In this document: positions 25,102-36,513 of the stretch, in pieces
Numbering within the stretch: position 1 is the stretch's first letter
Layout: each line of letters begins with the position of its first letter
Assembly: GCA_018713335.1 (NCBI GenBank)
Contig: DVOW01000050.1
Span: forward strand, 62,001-126,000
Direction: 5' to 3'
DNA: 64,000 nt
Source of the DNA: Candidatus Merdivicinus intestinigallinarum
GTDB lineage: Bacteria; Bacillota; Clostridia; Oscillospirales; Ruminococcaceae
Made by a program: the position numbers and the translations under genes
Notes under the pieces: generated by a model
Seen by the model: the letters and a program-made list of their open reading frames with translations, nothing else
Told to the model about the DNA's origin: nothing
Databases searched by the model: none

Positions 25102-25935
25102 ATGGCTATCAAGTCTTACAGCGCTGTGACCCCCGGCCGGCGCCAGATGACCGTAACCGATTATTCCGGCCTTTCCAAGGTTGCTCCTGAGAGAAGCCTC
25201 TTGGAGCCCATGAAGAAAAAGTCCGGACGCAACAGCTACGGCCGCATTACCGTCCGTCACCGCGGCGGCGGAAACCGCACCAAATACCGCGTCATCGACT
25301 TCAAGCGGGACAAGGTTGGCGTGGACGCCACCGTTCTGACCCTGGAGTATGACCCCAACCGTTCCGCCCATATCGCCCTGGTGCAGTATGAGGATGGCGA
25401 AAAACGCTACATCCTGGCTCCCAACGGCCTGAAGGTGGGCGATAAAGTGAGAAGCGGCGAGGATGCCGACATCAAGCCCGGCAACACCCTTCCCATGGCC
25501 AACATCCCCGTTGGTACCTTCATCCACAACGTGGAAATTTACCCTGAAAAGGGCGCCCAGCTGGTCCGCGCGGCCGGCAACATGGCTCAGCTCATGGCAA
25601 AAGAGGGCGAATACGCTCTGGTCCGTCTTCCTTCCGGCGAGCTGCGCAACTTCTCCGCCAAGTGCAAAGCGACTATCGGCCAGGTTGGCAACATTGACCA
25701 CGAGAACGTTTCCATCGGTAAAGCCGGTCGGAAACGCCATATGGGCTGGCGGCCCACCGTCCGCGGTTCTGTTATGAACCCCTGCGACCATCCTCACGGC
25801 GGTGGTGAAGGCAAGTCCCCGATTGGACATCCCGGCCCGCTGACCCCCTGGGGCAAACCTGCTCTGGGCTACAAGACCCGCAAGCAGCATCAGCGCTCCG
25901 ATAAATTTATCGTGAAACGCAGAAACGCGAAGTAA
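25102..25935 (+). CDS. rplB: 50S ribosomal protein L2
   Basis: 277 aa peptidyl-transferase-centre protein. [43 protein letters not shown] and the conserved loop HPHGGGEGK with its catalytic-centre His. SD TAGGAGAG. Confidence 0.97.
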   Translation: MAIKSYSAVTPGRRQMTVTDYSGLSKVAPERSLLEPMKKKSGRNSYGRITVRHRGGGNRTKYRVIDFKRDKVGVDATVLTLEYDPNRSAHIALVQYEDGEKRYILAPNGLKVGDKVRSGEDADIKPGNTLPMANIPVGTFIHNVEIYPEKGAQLVRAAGNMAQLMAKEGEYALVRLPSGELRNFSAKCKATIGQVGNIDHENVSIGKAGRKRHMGWRPTVRGSVMNPCDHPHGGGEGKSPIGHPGPLTPWGKPALGYKTRKQHQRSDKFIVKRRNAK

Positions 25936-25954
25936 TTGAAAGGAGGCAGATGAA

Positions 25955-26236
25955 ATGGGCAGAAGCGTAAAGAAAGGACCTTTCGTACAGCCGGTTCTGT
26001 ACAAAAGAGTTGTTGAAATGAACGAGAAGGGCGAGAAAAAGGTTCTCAAAACCTGGAGCCGTTCTTCCACCATTTTCCCTGAATTCGTCGGACACACCTT
26101 CGCTGTCCATGACGGACACAAGCATGTTCCCGTCTATGTAACCGAGGATATGGTTGGGCACAAACTCGGCGAGTTTGCCCCCACCAGAACTTATAAAGGC
26201 CACGCTGGATCCAAAACATCCAACAACGGAAACTAA
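25955..26236 (+). CDS. rpsS: 30S ribosomal protein S19
   Basis: 93 aa: [51 protein letters not shown]. Binds 16S rRNA in the head with S13. SD AAAGGAGG. Confidence 0.97.
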   Translation: MGRSVKKGPFVQPVLYKRVVEMNEKGEKKVLKTWSRSSTIFPEFVGHTFAVHDGHKHVPVYVTEDMVGHKLGEFAPTRTYKGHAGSKTSNNGN

Positions 26237-26257
26237 GGCCGAAAGGAGGATTTTTCA

Positions 26258-26593
26258 ATGGAAGCGAAAGCTTACCTTAGAAATGTGCGGATCGCGCCCC
26301 GCAAAGTGCAGATCGTCCTGGATCTGATCCGGGGAAAAGACATCAAAGTCGCGCAGGCGATCCTGCAGCAGACCCCCAAGTCTGCCAGCGAGTACCTGGA
26401 GAAACTTCTGAAATCGGCCATTGCCAATGCAGATCATAACTTCAACATGGACGTTCATAATCTGTATGTCGCGGAATGTTTCGTATGCCCCGGCCCCACC
26501 ATGAAACGGGTCCGGCCGGCTCCCAAGGGCAGCGCGCACCGGGTTCTCAAGAGGACCTCTCATGTGACCATGACCCTGAAGGAAAAGGAATAA
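26258..26593 (+). CDS. rplV: 50S ribosomal protein L22
   Basis: 111 aa. [20 protein letters not shown] and the tunnel hairpin [20 protein letters not shown] (the macrolide-resistance loop) ending [21 protein letters not shown]. Confidence 0.97.
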   Translation: MEAKAYLRNVRIAPRKVQIVLDLIRGKDIKVAQAILQQTPKSASEYLEKLLKSAIANADHNFNMDVHNLYVAECFVCPGPTMKRVRPAPKGSAHRVLKRTSHVTMTLKEKE

Positions 26594-26613
26594 GCTGGAA
26601 GAGGAGGTAAACT

Positions 26614-27348
26614 ATGGGACAAAAAGTTAATCCCCACGGTCTTCGCGTGGGCGTAATCAAGGATTGGGATTCCCGCTGGTTTGCAAAGAAAGCCGCTTTC
26701 GGCGACATCCTGGTTGAAGATTACAAAGTCCGTAATTTCATCAAAGAGGAACTGAAGGCTGCCGGCGTTCCGCGCATCGAGATCGAGCGCGACGCGCTGA
26801 AGGTCCGGATCCACATCCACTGCGCGAAGCCCGGCATGGTGATCGGCCAGGGCGGCGCGAAAATCGACAAGCTCCGCCAGCAGGTAGAGAAAATGATCGG
26901 CAAACCCGTTCACATCAACATCATTGAGGTGAAACAGCCCGACCTGTCTGCTCAGCTGGTTGCAGAGAGCATTGCGCAGCAGCTGGAAAAACGTATTTCC
27001 TTCCGCCGCGCTATGAAACAGGCCATCGGCCGCACCATGCGCCTCGGCGCCAAGGGCATCAAGACCTGCGTTTCCGGCCGTCTGGGCGGCGCAGAAATCG
27101 CCCGCACCGAGCACTATGAAGAAGGCACCGTTCCGCTGCAGACCCTGCGCGCGGACATCGACTACGGCTTCGCGGAAGCTCACACCACCTACGGCAAGAT
27201 CGGCGTCAAGACCTGGATCTACAATGGTGAGGTTCTGAAAGGCGAAGTCACCAAGAAACCCGCGAGAGCTCCCCGCGACGAGCGCTTCAACCGCCGCGAC
27301 TCCCGCAGAGACAACCGCAGACCCCGTTCGGAAGGAGGTAACAAATAA
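26614..27348 (+). CDS. rpsC: 30S ribosomal protein S3
   Basis: 244 aa. [13 protein letters not shown], a KH domain with [18 protein letters not shown], and [13 protein letters not shown]. An Arg/Asp-rich C-terminal tail ([10 protein letters not shown]) extends about 20 residues past the usual core. The stop overlaps the rplP start. Confidence 0.97.
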   Translation: MGQKVNPHGLRVGVIKDWDSRWFAKKAAFGDILVEDYKVRNFIKEELKAAGVPRIEIERDALKVRIHIHCAKPGMVIGQGGAKIDKLRQQVEKMIGKPVHINIIEVKQPDLSAQLVAESIAQQLEKRISFRRAMKQAIGRTMRLGAKGIKTCVSGRLGGAEIARTEHYEEGTVPLQTLRADIDYGFAEAHTTYGKIGVKTWIYNGEVLKGEVTKKPARAPRDERFNRRDSRRDNRRPRSEGGNK

Positions 27349-27770
27349 TGCTGCTTCCAAAGCGTGTAAAACACCGCCGTCAGCAGAGAGGCCGTCTGAA
27401 AGGCACTGCTACCCGCGGCAACACCGTTACCTACGGTGATTTCGGGCTCCAGGCCCTCGAGCCCTGCTGGATCACTTCCAACCAGATCGAGGCTGCCCGT
27501 ATTGCTATGACCCGTTACATCAAACGTGGCGGTCAGGTATGGATCAAGATTTTCCCCGATAAGCCCATCACTCAGAAACCCGCTGAAACCCGTATGGGTA
27601 ACGGTAAAGGTTCTCCCGAGTACTGGGTGGCTGTGGTAAAACCCGGCCGCGTGATGTTTGAAATCGGCGGCGTATCCGAGGAGCTGGCCCGCGAGGCTAT
27701 GCGTCTGGCTATGCACAAGTTGCCGATCAAATGCAAATTTGTGACAAAAGAGATGGGTGGTGAGCAATAA
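27348..27770 (+). CDS. rplP: 50S ribosomal protein L16
   Basis: 140 aa. [35 protein letters not shown] and [16 protein letters not shown]. Helps position tRNA in the A site. ATG overlaps the rpsC stop; its own stop overlaps the rpmC start. Confidence 0.97.
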   Translation: MLLPKRVKHRRQQRGRLKGTATRGNTVTYGDFGLQALEPCWITSNQIEAARIAMTRYIKRGGQVWIKIFPDKPITQKPAETRMGNGKGSPEYWVAVVKPGRVMFEIGGVSEELAREAMRLAMHKLPIKCKFVTKEMGGEQ

Positions 27771-27958
27771 TGAAAGCAAAAGAGATTCGCGAGCTGTCCG
27801 TTGCGGAGCTCCAGTCCAAGCTGAACGACTTGAAAGCTGAGCTGTTCAACCTGCGCTTTCAGCTTGCCGTCAACCAGCTGGATAACCCCATGCGGATTAA
27901 GGCTGTCAAGAAGGACATTGCCCGCATCATGACTGTTCTCCAGGAGAACGCGAGATAA
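27770..27958 (+). CDS. rpmC: 50S ribosomal protein L29
   Basis: 62 aa: [46 protein letters not shown]. Short two-helix protein at the tunnel exit. Confidence 0.97.
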   Translation: MKAKEIRELSVAELQSKLNDLKAELFNLRFQLAVNQLDNPMRIKAVKKDIARIMTVLQENAR

Positions 27959-27976
27959 CGAAAAGGAGGAAACGCT

Positions 27977-28234
27977 GTGAGCGAGAGAAACCTCAGAAAA
28001 ACGCGGGTCGGCATCGTTGTCAGCAACAAGATGGACAAAACCGTCGTCGTTGCCATCCAGGACAATGTCCGTCACCCCCTTTACAATAAAATCGTGAAAC
28101 GCACCGTGAAACTCAAAGCGCATGATGCCGAAAACATCTGCAACGAGGGCGACAAGGTGCTGGTAACCGAAACCCGCCCCCTGTCCAAGGACAAGAGATG
28201 GAGAGTTACCGAGATCATCACCAAAGCAAAATAA
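27977..28234 (+). CDS. rpsQ: 30S ribosomal protein S17
   Basis: 85 aa, GTG start behind [29 protein letters not shown] and [20 protein letters not shown]. Binds 16S rRNA h11 early in assembly. Confidence 0.96.
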   Translation: MSERNLRKTRVGIVVSNKMDKTVVVAIQDNVRHPLYNKIVKRTVKLKAHDAENICNEGDKVLVTETRPLSKDKRWRVTEIITKAK

Positions 28235-28290
28235 CTTTTGCGCCGACGCGCAGAGATTAGCTTCTTGAAATCCGAAAGGAGGAACGCACT

Positions 28291-28659
28291 GTGATCCAGA
28301 TGCAGACTCGCATGAAAGTCGCAGACAACACCGGCGCAAAAGAGCTTATGTGCATCCGTGTGCTGGGCGGTACCGGCAGACGTTATGCAAACATCGGCGA
28401 CGTGGTTGTTTGCTCTGTTAAAAAAGCAACACCTGGCGGCGTTGTGAAAAAAGGCGACGTTGTCAAAGCAGTTATCGTCCGTTCCGCGAAGGGCCTTCGC
28501 CGGGAGGACGGCACCTATATCCGCTTCGACGAGAACGCGGCCGTCATCATTCGTGAGGACAAAAACCCCAGAGGCACCCGTATTTTTGGGCCGGTAGCCA
28601 GAGAGCTTCGTGAGAAAGACTACATGAAGATCCTCTCCCTCGCTCCGGAAGTCCTTTAA
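28291..28659 (+). CDS. rplN: 50S ribosomal protein L14
   Basis: 122 aa, GTG start behind [43 protein letters not shown] and [14 protein letters not shown]. Forms part of an intersubunit bridge. Confidence 0.97.
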   Translation: MIQMQTRMKVADNTGAKELMCIRVLGGTGRRYANIGDVVVCSVKKATPGGVVKKGDVVKAVIVRSAKGLRREDGTYIRFDENAAVIIREDKNPRGTRIFGPVARELREKDYMKILSLAPEVL

Positions 28660-28675
28660 TCAGGAGGTGCAGAGA

Positions 28676-28990
28676 ATGGCAAAAATGCATGTCAAAACTG
28701 GTGATAAAGTTCAGATCATCAGCGGCAAGGATAAAGGCAAACAGGGCAAGGTCCTGGAAGTGAGCCCCAAGGAAGGCAAGATCATCATTGAGGGCTGCAA
28801 CCTGGTCACCAAGCATGTGAAGCCCCGCGCCATGGGCCAGCAGGGCGGCATCGTGAAAGCGGAAGCCCCCATGTACGCCTGCAAGGCGATGCTGGTCTGC
28901 CCCAAATGCGGCAAACCCACCCGTGTTCACCACAAAGTGAACGCTGACGGCAAAAAAGAGCGTCAGTGCAAGTGCGGAGAAACTTTCTAA
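28676..28990 (+). CDS. rplX: 50S ribosomal protein L24 with C-terminal zinc-type cysteines
   Basis: 104 aa from ATG 28676, 6 nt after AGGAGGTG; the track start at 28667 overlaps that SD. KOW motif [18 protein letters not shown]. The C-terminal half holds CPKCGK and CKCG, four cysteines fitting a zinc ribbon seen in many but not all bacterial L24. Assembly initiator for the large subunit. Confidence 0.96.
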   Translation: MAKMHVKTGDKVQIISGKDKGKQGKVLEVSPKEGKIIIEGCNLVTKHVKPRAMGQQGGIVKAEAPMYACKAMLVCPKCGKPTRVHHKVNADGKKERQCKCGETF

Positions 28991-29006
28991 GAAGGAGGAT
29001 TAAGAC

Positions 29007-29546
29007 ATGGCTCGTCTTAAAGATTATTACAAAAGCGATGTAGCCCCGGCTCTGATGAAGAAGTTCGGCTACAAAAGTGTCATGCAGATCCCGAAGCTTG
29101 AAAAGATCGTCGTGAACGTTGCTTGCGGTGAGGCTCGTGAAAACGCCAAGGTCATGGACGCGGTCGTAAAAGACCTGTCCGCCATCACCGGCCAGAAACC
29201 CGTTCTGACCACTGCGAAAAAATCCATCGCAAACTTCAAGCTCCGTGAGGGCATGGTAATCGGCGCGAAAGTAACCCTTCGCGGCGAGAAAATGTACGAA
29301 TTCATGGACCGCTTCTTCAACGTGGCTCTGCCCCGCGTCCGTGACTTCCGCGGTATCAACGCCAACTCCTTTGACGGCCGCGGCAACTACAACATCGGCC
29401 TCAAGGAACAGCTGATCTTCCCCGAGATCGAGTACGATAAGATCGACAAGATCCGCGGCATGGACATCAGCTTCATTACGACTGCGAAAACCGACGAGGA
29501 ATCCAGAGAGCTCCTCTCCCTCCTCGGCGCGCCGTTCGAGAAATAA
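29007..29546 (+). CDS. rplE: 50S ribosomal protein L5
   Basis: 179 aa. [67 protein letters not shown] and EIEYDKID. Binds 5S rRNA with L18 and L25. Confidence 0.97.
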   Translation: MARLKDYYKSDVAPALMKKFGYKSVMQIPKLEKIVVNVACGEARENAKVMDAVVKDLSAITGQKPVLTTAKKSIANFKLREGMVIGAKVTLRGEKMYEFMDRFFNVALPRVRDFRGINANSFDGRGNYNIGLKEQLIFPEIEYDKIDKIRGMDISFITTAKTDEESRELLSLLGAPFEK

Positions 29547-29563
29547 GGGAGGAAAGAAAATCA

Positions 29564-29749
29564 ATGGCTAAGAAATCGATGATTCTCAAACAGCAGAGAG
29601 AGCCGAAGTTTTCCACCCGTGCTTATAACAGATGCAAAATCTGTGGTCGTCCCCACGCTTATCTGAGAAAATACGGCATCTGCCGTATCTGCTTCAGAGA
29701 GCTGGCCTATAAGGGCGAAATTCCTGGCGTAAAGAAGGCCAGCTGGTAA
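29564..29749 (+). CDS. rpsN: 30S ribosomal protein S14, zinc-binding (Z) type
   Basis: 61 aa, the short form with CKICGRPH and CRICFRELA giving a four-cysteine zinc site. This form is typical of Firmicutes and lies between rplE and rpsH as expected. Confidence 0.97.
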   Translation: MAKKSMILKQQREPKFSTRAYNRCKICGRPHAYLRKYGICRICFRELAYKGEIPGVKKASW

Positions 29750-29776
29750 TCATACCAAGTAAAGGAGGTTGACGGT

Positions 29777-30175
29777 ATGCAGATCACCGATACTATCGCA
29801 GATATGCTCACCCGTATCCGCAACGCGAATTCGGCGAAGCACGACACGGTGGACATCCCCGCGTCCAATATGAAAAAGGCGATCGCTCAGATCCTCGTTG
29901 ACGAAGGCTTCGTAAAGAGCTTTACCGTAATCGAGGACGGCAAGCAGGGCGTTATCCGTATGACTTTGAAATACGGTGAAAATAAAACTCCGGTAATCAC
30001 CGGCCTGCGCCGGGTTTCCAAGCCCGGTCTGCGGATCTATTCCAACTGCGAGGATATGCCCAAGGTCATGAGAGGCTTAGGCATCGCAATCGTGTCCACG
30101 TCCAAGGGCGTGATGACCGATAAAAAGGCCCGCCGTGAAAACGTTGGCGGCGAGGTCCTGGCATTTGTATGGTAA
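29777..30175 (+). CDS. rpsH: 30S ribosomal protein S8
   Basis: 132 aa. [32 protein letters not shown] and [20 protein letters not shown], ending [10 protein letters not shown]8 represses spc operons in E. coli; no comparable site was identified here. Confidence 0.97.
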   Translation: MQITDTIADMLTRIRNANSAKHDTVDIPASNMKKAIAQILVDEGFVKSFTVIEDGKQGVIRMTLKYGENKTPVITGLRRVSKPGLRIYSNCEDMPKVMRGLGIAIVSTSKGVMTDKKARRENVGGEVLAFVW

Positions 30176-30189
30176 GGAGGAACTGAATA

Positions 30190-30729
30190 ATGTCTCGTAT
30201 TGGCAGAAAACCAATCCAGGTTCCTTCCGGCATCGAAGTGAAGATCGACGGCCAGCACATCACTGTGAAAGGCCCCAAGGGAACCCTGGAGCATGATTTC
30301 CATAAAGATATGACCGTGTCCTTTGACAACGGCGTTATCGAAGTTACCCGTCCCAGCGACAACAAAGCGCACCGTTCGCTGCACGGCCTGACCCGTACCC
30401 TCATCAACAACATGGTGACCGGCGTACAGAACGGCTTCTCCAAGGAGCTGGAAGTAAACGGCGTCGGCTACCGTGCTGCAAAAGAGGGCAAAAACCTGGT
30501 TATGAACCTGGGCTACTCTCATCAGGTCATTATGCCTGAGATCGACGGCATCAAAATCGACGTGCCTGCCCCCAACAAGATCATCATCTCCGGTCCCGAC
30601 AAGCAGCTGGTGGGCCAGTTCGCGGCTAACGTCCGCGAGAAACGTCCTCCGGAGCCTTATAAGGGCAAGGGCATCAAGTACGTGGATGAAGTGATCCAGC
30701 GTAAAGAAGGTAAAACCGGTAAGAAGTAA
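30190..30729 (+). CDS. rplF: 50S ribosomal protein L6
   Basis: 179 aa with two repeated domains. [38 protein letters not shown] and the C-terminal [16 protein letters not shown] near the factor-binding site. Confidence 0.97.
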   Translation: MSRIGRKPIQVPSGIEVKIDGQHITVKGPKGTLEHDFHKDMTVSFDNGVIEVTRPSDNKAHRSLHGLTRTLINNMVTGVQNGFSKELEVNGVGYRAAKEGKNLVMNLGYSHQVIMPEIDGIKIDVPAPNKIIISGPDKQLVGQFAANVREKRPPEPYKGKGIKYVDEVIQRKEGKTGKK

Positions 30730-30751
30730 GTAGTCAAAGGAGTGACAAGAA

Positions 30752-31111
30752 ATGGTAAATAAGCCTGACAGCAACAAGGCTCGTTTAAAAAGACACGCCA
30801 GGGTCCGCAATAAAATTTCCGGGACCCCGGAACGTCCCCGCCTTTGCGTGTTCCGCTCCGCTAAGCATATTTACGCCCAGATCATCGACGATGTGAACGG
30901 CGTAACCCTTGCCAGCGCCTCTTCCCTGGAAAAAGGCTTCGAAGGCAACGGCGGCAACAAAGAAGGCGCGTTCATCGTCGGCAAGAAAGTCGCGGAACAC
31001 GCCGCAGCAAAGGGCATCACTGAGGTAGTCTTTGACCGCGGCGGCTACATCTTCCACGGAAGAGTGGCGGAACTGGCCGCAGGCGCCCGCGAGGGCGGCC
31101 TCAAGTTCTAA
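30752..31111 (+). CDS. rplR: 50S ribosomal protein L18
   Basis: 119 aa. [33 protein letters not shown] and [14 protein letters not shown]...AREGGLKF. 5S rRNA binder. Confidence 0.97.
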   Translation: MVNKPDSNKARLKRHARVRNKISGTPERPRLCVFRSAKHIYAQIIDDVNGVTLASASSLEKGFEGNGGNKEGAFIVGKKVAEHAAAKGITEVVFDRGGYIFHGRVAELAAGAREGGLKF

Positions 31112-31126
31112 GAGGGAGGTATTCGT

Positions 31127-31627
31127 TTGGCTAGAATAGATGGGTCTAACCTGGAACTTCAGGAAAGAGTCGTAACCATTAACCGTGTATCCAAAACGGT
31201 AAAAGGCGGCCGTATCTTCAAATTCGCCGCCCTGGTCGTCGTCGGCGACGGCAACGGCATCATCGGTTTCGGCCTGGGTAAATCCGGCGAGGTTCCGGAC
31301 GCTATCCGCAAAGGCATCGAGGATGCGAAGAAAAACCTGATCAAAGTGTCTTTGAAGGGCACCACCATTCCCCACGAAGTCATCGGCGAATTCGGCGCTG
31401 GCCGCGTTCTGCTGAAACCGGCTCCCGAAGGAACCGGCGTTATCGCCGGCGGCCCTGTCCGTGCGGTTGTTGAAACTGCCGGCATCAAGGACATCCGTAC
31501 CAAAGCTCTCCGTTCCAATAACCCCTGCAACGTGGTGAGAGCGACCATCAACGGCCTGAAATCGCTGCGCAACGTGAGCGAAGTTGCCGCCATCCGCGGC
31601 AAGACCGTTGAAGAAATTCTTGGTTAA
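31127..31627 (+). CDS. rpsE: 30S ribosomal protein S5
   Basis: 166 aa with a TTG start behind [51 protein letters not shown] and the C-terminal lobe. Involved in decoding fidelity and mRNA entry. Confidence 0.96.
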   Translation: MARIDGSNLELQERVVTINRVSKTVKGGRIFKFAALVVVGDGNGIIGFGLGKSGEVPDAIRKGIEDAKKNLIKVSLKGTTIPHEVIGEFGAGRVLLKPAPEGTGVIAGGPVRAVVETAGIKDIRTKALRSNNPCNVVRATINGLKSLRNVSEVAAIRGKTVEEILG

Positions 31628-31639
31628 GGAGGCAGACTG

Positions 31640-31819
31640 ATGGCAAACCTTACTGTAAAGCTGGTCAAAGGTCTTGCAGGCAAGAAGAAAGATCAGATTG
31701 CCGTAGCCGAGTCTTTGGGCCTCAGAAAAGTCGGCGACGTCACCGTCCAGCCTGACAACGCTGCCACCAAAGGCAAGATCTTCAAAATTTCCCACCTCGT
31801 CGAGGTTACTGAAAAATAA
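31640..31819 (+). CDS. rpmD: 50S ribosomal protein L30 (below the ORF-track cutoff)
   Basis: 59 aa. ATG 31640 is preceded by AAGGAGG. Begins [20 protein letters not shown], then [13 protein letters not shown] and ISHLVEV. Fits the conserved position between rpsE and rplO. Confidence 0.95.
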   Translation: MANLTVKLVKGLAGKKKDQIAVAESLGLRKVGDVTVQPDNAATKGKIFKISHLVEVTEK

Positions 31820-31838
31820 GCAAGGAGGTGCGACTATC

Positions 31839-32279
31839 ATGAAACTGCACGAATTAGCGCCGGCCGCGGGTTCCACCAGAGAGCGTTTCCGCGTCGGCAG
31901 AGGCCATGGTTCCGGCAACGGCAAAACCGCCGGCAAAGGCCATAAAGGTCAGAACGCCCGTGCGGGCGGCGGCGTCCGCCCCGGCTTTGAAGGCGGCCAG
32001 ATGCCCCTTTACCGGCGTCTGCCCAAGAGAGGGTTTAAGAACCACTTTGCAACTCACTACGCAATTGTGAACGTTTCCGATCTGAACACCTTCGAAGACG
32101 GAGCTGTTGTGGATGCGGCGGCTTTGACTGCGGCCGGCCTGGTCAACGATCAGCTGGATGGAATCAAGATCCTCGGCAACGGCGAGCTGACCAAAAAGCT
32201 CACCGTTCACGCAACTGCCTTCTCCGAATCTGCTAAGGCAAAGATTGAGGCAGCAGGAGGAAAGGCCGAGGTGATGTAA
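31839..32279 (+). CDS. rplO: 50S ribosomal protein L15
   Basis: 146 aa. [44 protein letters not shown] and [17 protein letters not shown]. Ends one base before the secY GTG. Confidence 0.97.
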   Translation: MKLHELAPAAGSTRERFRVGRGHGSGNGKTAGKGHKGQNARAGGGVRPGFEGGQMPLYRRLPKRGFKNHFATHYAIVNVSDLNTFEDGAVVDAAALTAAGLVNDQLDGIKILGNGELTKKLTVHATAFSESAKAKIEAAGGKAEVM

Positions 32280-32280
32280 G

Positions 32281-33573
32281 GTGTTTGAGACGTGGAGAAA
32301 CGCATTTAAACAGGAGGATCTCCGCAAGAAGATCCTGTATACCGTCTTCATCCTCTTCATCTTCCGCCTGGGATCCGCGATCCCTACACCCTTTATTAAC
32401 CCGGACGCGCTGTCCGCTATGGTGAGCAGCGCCGACTTCCTGGGATATCTGAACATTATGACCGGCGGCGGCCTGGAGCAGGCCAACGTCTTTGCCATGT
32501 CCATTACCCCGTATATCAACTCCTCCATCATCATCCAGCTTCTGACCGTGGCGATCCCCGCCCTGGAACGGCTGGCCAAGGAAGGGTCTGAGGGGCAGCG
32601 GACACTGAAAAAGATCACCCGCTACGTCACATTCGCCCTGGCGATTATCCAGGCGCTGGGCCTGTATTTCATGATGCGGCGCACAGACGGCGTTCTGGAA
32701 TACACCACCGGCTTCTCCGGGATCTTAGCCGCCATTACCATTATCGCGGTGTTCACCGCCGGTACGGCAGTGGTTGTCTGGCTGGGCGACCGGATCAGCG
32801 AAAAGGGGATCGGCAATGGTATTTCCATGATCCTTTTCGCCGGCATTATCTCCCGCGGTCCTGCCGCGGCCCAGACCCTGTGGGCCTGGTGGCAGCTGGG
32901 CTCCAGCGAGCCTAAGTACTACTTCCTGGTTCCGTTCATTATTGTGGTCTTCATTGCCATGATTATGTTTATCGTTTTGATGAACGACGCGGAACGCCGG
33001 ATCCCGATTTCCTACGCGAAACGGGTGGTGGGCCGGAAAATGTACGGCGGCCAGAACACCCACATCCCCATCAAGGTGAACATGAGCGGCGTTATGCCCA
33101 TCATCTTCGCCATGTCCTTCCTCTCGATCCCCAACATGATCGGCGCGTTCGTGAACGTGGAAGAAGGCGGGTTCTGGGACAAATTCTTCGCGCTGTTTGA
33201 AACCAGCAGCTGGCTTTACGCCGCCCTTTACCTGGTTTTGATTATTGCGTTCAACTACTTCTATGTCGCAATTCAGTACAACCCCATTGAGATTGCCAAC
33301 AATCTCCGCAAAAACAACGGCGCGATCCCGGGCATCCGCCCCGGCAAGCCGACTTCCGACTTTATCGCCCGGGTCATTTCCCGGATCACCCTGGTCGGCG
33401 CGCTGTTCTTAGGGCTGATTGCGGTATTCCCGATCGTCTTCTCGGCCATTACGAAGACCAATGTGTCCTTGGGCGGTACGTCCATCCTGATTATCGTGGG
33501 CGTTGCGCTGGAAACCATGCGGACGCTGGAATCCCAGATGATGATGCGTCATCACAAAGGCTTTTTGGAATAA
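32281..33573 (+). CDS. secY: preprotein translocase subunit SecY
   Basis: Channel of the Sec translocon, 430 aa, ten TM segments. GTG start. TM1 FILFIFRLGSAIPTPFI, LNIMTGGGLEQANVFAMSITPYIN, the TM5 region WLGDRISEKGIGNGISMI, and PGIRPGKPTSDFI in the cytosolic loop before TM9. Placed in the spc operon as usual. Confidence 0.97.
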   Translation: MFETWRNAFKQEDLRKKILYTVFILFIFRLGSAIPTPFINPDALSAMVSSADFLGYLNIMTGGGLEQANVFAMSITPYINSSIIIQLLTVAIPALERLAKEGSEGQRTLKKITRYVTFALAIIQALGLYFMMRRTDGVLEYTTGFSGILAAITIIAVFTAGTAVVVWLGDRISEKGIGNGISMILFAGIISRGPAAAQTLWAWWQLGSSEPKYYFLVPFIIVVFIAMIMFIVLMNDAERRIPISYAKRVVGRKMYGGQNTHIPIKVNMSGVMPIIFAMSFLSIPNMIGAFVNVEEGGFWDKFFALFETSSWLYAALYLVLIIAFNYFYVAIQYNPIEIANNLRKNNGAIPGIRPGKPTSDFIARVISRITLVGALFLGLIAVFPIVFSAITKTNVSLGGTSILIIVGVALETMRTLESQMMMRHHKGFLE

Positions 33574-33620
33574 GAAGACAGCAGTGCTTTTGATGAATTT
33601 TTAATGAAGGGGGCAGAACG

Positions 33621-34253
33621 ATGAATCTGATTTTGTTAGGCGCACCCGGCGCAGGGAAGGGCACCCAGGCGGAGGTAATCTGCAAGGCGCTGAACATCCC
33701 GGCCATTTCCACCGGCAATATCCTGCGGGAAGCTATTAAGAACCAGACGCCTCTGGGCATGGAGGCCAAAACCTATATGGACGGCGGCAAGCTGGTGCCG
33801 GATGAAATCGTCATCAATATCCTGAAGGAGCGCCTTCAGGCCGATGACTGCAAAAACGGTTTTATCCTGGACGGCTTTCCCCGGACTGTCCCTCAGGCAG
33901 AGGCGCTGGACCAGATGAATGTGCGGATCGACCGGGTCGTGGACATCGAAGTCGCCGATGAGAAGATCACCGCGCGGCTGTCCGGCCGGCGGGTCTGCGA
34001 AAGCTGCGGCGCCAGCTACCACACCCAGTACAAACCTTCCAAAGTGGAAGGCGTCTGCGATGCCTGCGGCGGCAAAACCGTCCAGAGGAAGGACGACCAT
34101 CCCGACACTGTGAAGGAACGCCTGCGGGTTTACCATGAGCAGACGGAACCCTTGATTGATTACTACACCAAAGCCGGCAAGCTGGTTGTGGTGGAAGGCC
34201 AGGAGGAGGTCGCTGACACAACGGCCCTCACCCTGAAAGCTGTGGAGGCGTAA
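33621..34253 (+). CDS. adk: adenylate kinase, zinc-containing
   Basis: Interconverts AMP, ATP and ADP, 210 aa. P-loop LGAPGAGKGTQ, NMP-site STGNILREAI, DGFPRT, and a LID with CESCGASYH...CDACGG, the four-cysteine zinc site of Gram-positive enzymes. SD AAGGGGG, 48 bp after secY. Confidence 0.97.
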   Translation: MNLILLGAPGAGKGTQAEVICKALNIPAISTGNILREAIKNQTPLGMEAKTYMDGGKLVPDEIVINILKERLQADDCKNGFILDGFPRTVPQAEALDQMNVRIDRVVDIEVADEKITARLSGRRVCESCGASYHTQYKPSKVEGVCDACGGKTVQRKDDHPDTVKERLRVYHEQTEPLIDYYTKAGKLVVVEGQEEVADTTALTLKAVEA

Positions 34254-34260
34254 TTCTCTC

Positions 34261-35007
34261 ATGATCGTACTGAAAACCCATTCAGAACTGGAACGGATGA
34301 AGAAAGCCTGCCGGATCTCTGCAGAGTCCCTCAGCGTTGCCGAGGAACTGATCCGGCCGGGTATTACAACCAGGGAAATTGACCGGGCCATGCACGACTT
34401 TATCGTGCGCTCCGGCGCGAAGCCCTCCTTTTTGGGGCTTTACGGTTTCCCGGCGTCCGCCTGTATCTCCGTAAACGATGTGGTAATCCACGGGATCCCC
34501 GGCGATTATCATTTGCAGGAAGGGGATATCGTCAGCATTGACGTGGGCGCCTGCTGCGACGGCTTCCATGGGGACAATGCCTACACCTTCCCGGTGGGGC
34601 AGATCTCGGAGGAGAACCAGAGACTCCTGCGTGTGACCCAGGAAAGCCTTTACAAGGGCATTGAAGCCGCTGTCATCGGCAACCGGATCGGCGATATTTC
34701 CTTTGCCGTCCAATCCCATGTAACGCCTTACGGCTTTGGGATCGTCCGCCAGTTTGTGGGCCATGGAGTGGGCAAAGCCCTCCATGAGGACCCGGAGGTC
34801 CCGAATTTCGGGAAAGCCGGCCACGGCCCCCGGTTAGTGGAAGGAATGACTATCGCCATCGAGCCGATGATTACCCTGGAAGGGGATGCGGTTACGATCG
34901 ATGCGGACAAATGGACGACCCGGAGCAAATCCGGAAAAGCTGCCGCCCATTTTGAGCACACCATCGCCATCACCAAAGACGGCCCTGTCATCCTGACCAA
35001 ACGGTAG
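34261..35007 (+). CDS. map: methionine aminopeptidase, type I
   Basis: Removes N-terminal Met from nascent proteins, 248 aa. Metal ligands fit SIDVGACCDGFHGDNAYTF (two Asp), GHGVGKALHE (His), IEPMIT (Glu) and HFEHTIAI (Glu). No N-terminal SH3 or zinc extension. It lies 7 bp after adk without a strong SD, suggesting coupling. Confidence 0.96.
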   Translation: MIVLKTHSELERMKKACRISAESLSVAEELIRPGITTREIDRAMHDFIVRSGAKPSFLGLYGFPASACISVNDVVIHGIPGDYHLQEGDIVSIDVGACCDGFHGDNAYTFPVGQISEENQRLLRVTQESLYKGIEAAVIGNRIGDISFAVQSHVTPYGFGIVRQFVGHGVGKALHEDPEVPNFGKAGHGPRLVEGMTIAIEPMITLEGDAVTIDADKWTTRSKSGKAAAHFEHTIAITKDGPVILTKR

Positions 35008-35016
35008 GAGGGCCTT

Positions 35017-35264
35017 ATGGAACTGAAGATCGGCGCGGTTGTCCAAAGCGTGCGGGGCCGCGATGAGGGATTCTTTGCGGTGGTTCGGGCCGAAGGGAAG
35101 TTTGCTTACCTGGCAAACGGGAAACAGAGGCCCCTGGAAAAGCCCAAAAAGAAGAACATCCGGCATCTCAAGGATACCGGCCTGGCGCTGGATCTGGAAA
35201 AGATCCAAACCAACCGCCGGCTGAAAACGGCGCTGCGGACAGCAACAGAGGAGGAGGGACGCTC

Positions 35265-35283
<19 letters not shown>
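35017..35283 (+). CDS. KOW-domain RNA-binding protein (L14e/L27e-like)
   Basis: 88 aa. [23 protein letters not shown] has the KOW-like beta motif; the C-terminal half is Lys/Arg-rich ([14 protein letters not shown]). A gene of this kind commonly lies between map and infA in Clostridia and Bacilli. Its function is not established. It overlaps the infA start by 19 bp, and the infA SD is inside its coding sequence. Confidence 0.8.
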
Positions 35284-35626
<343 letters not shown>

Positions 35627-35696
35627 TTCCCGGAAATTTAGGGAATCCCAAAGCTGAAAATATGACTTTTTTAGAAATAGTTGGAGGTGCAACTAA

Positions 35697-36065
35697 ATGG
35701 CTCGTATCGCTGGTGTAGACCTGCCCAGAGAAAAACGAATCGAGATCGGCCTGACCTATATTTACGGCATCGGCCGCAAATCGGCGGACGACATCCTCGC
35801 TGCCACCGGCATCAACCCGGACATCCGCGTAAAGGACCTGTCTGAGGAAGACGCTACCAAACTTCGTGAGTACATTGACAAGCATTACGAAGTAGAAGGC
35901 GACCTGAGAAGAAACGTCGCGCTGAACATCAAACGCCTGGTTGAAATCGGCTGCTACCGGGGCATCCGGCACAGAAAGGGCCTGCCCGTCCGCGGACAGC
36001 GTACCAGAACCAATGCCCGTACCCGCAAAGGCCCGAAGAAGACCATTGCGAACAAGAAGAAATAA
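35697..36065 (+). CDS. rpsM: 30S ribosomal protein S13
   Basis: 122 aa. [26 protein letters not shown] and the C-terminal [35 protein letters not shown]. Confidence 0.97.
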   Translation: MARIAGVDLPREKRIEIGLTYIYGIGRKSADDILAATGINPDIRVKDLSEEDATKLREYIDKHYEVEGDLRRNVALNIKRLVEIGCYRGIRHRKGLPVRGQRTRTNARTRKGPKKTIANKKK

Positions 36066-36080
36066 GGAGGGATTTGAGAA

Positions 36081-36482
36081 ATGGCGAAAGTTGCTGCTAA
36101 AAAGACCACCATCCGCAAACGCCGTGAGCGCAAAAATATCGAGCGCGGAGCCGTTCATATCCAGTCCACCTTTAACAACACCATCGTCACCATCACCGAT
36201 ACCCAGGGCAACGCGATTTCCTGGGCCAGCGCCGGCGAAATGGGCTTCCGTGGCTCTAAAAAGTCCACTCCCTTTGCTGCGCAGACTGCTGCTGAGAAGG
36301 CTGCCAACGCTGCCAAAGAGCATGGCCTGAAATCCGTTGAGGTTTACGTAAAAGGCCCCGGCGCCGGCCGTGAAGCCGCTATCCGCGCTTTGCAGGCTGT
36401 GGGTCTGGAAGTTAAGATGATCAAAGACGTGACCCCCATCCCCCACAACGGGTGCCGTCCTCCCAAGAGAAGACGCGTATAA
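36081..36482 (+). CDS. rpsK: 30S ribosomal protein S11
   Basis: 133 aa with a basic N-terminus ([13 protein letters not shown]), [19 protein letters not shown], and [28 protein letters not shown]. Confidence 0.97.
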   Translation: MAKVAAKKTTIRKRRERKNIERGAVHIQSTFNNTIVTITDTQGNAISWASAGEMGFRGSKKSTPFAAQTAAEKAANAAKEHGLKSVEVYVKGPGAGREAAIRALQAVGLEVKMIKDVTPIPHNGCRPPKRRRV

Positions 36483-36513
36483 TTTCGGATTGATGATTAG
36501 GAGGTGCAATTAA

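Noticed and set aside
25099-26121. 340-aa minus-strand ORF across rplB and rpsS
   Set aside because: Shadow of ribosomal protein genes; no SD and no recognisable protein.
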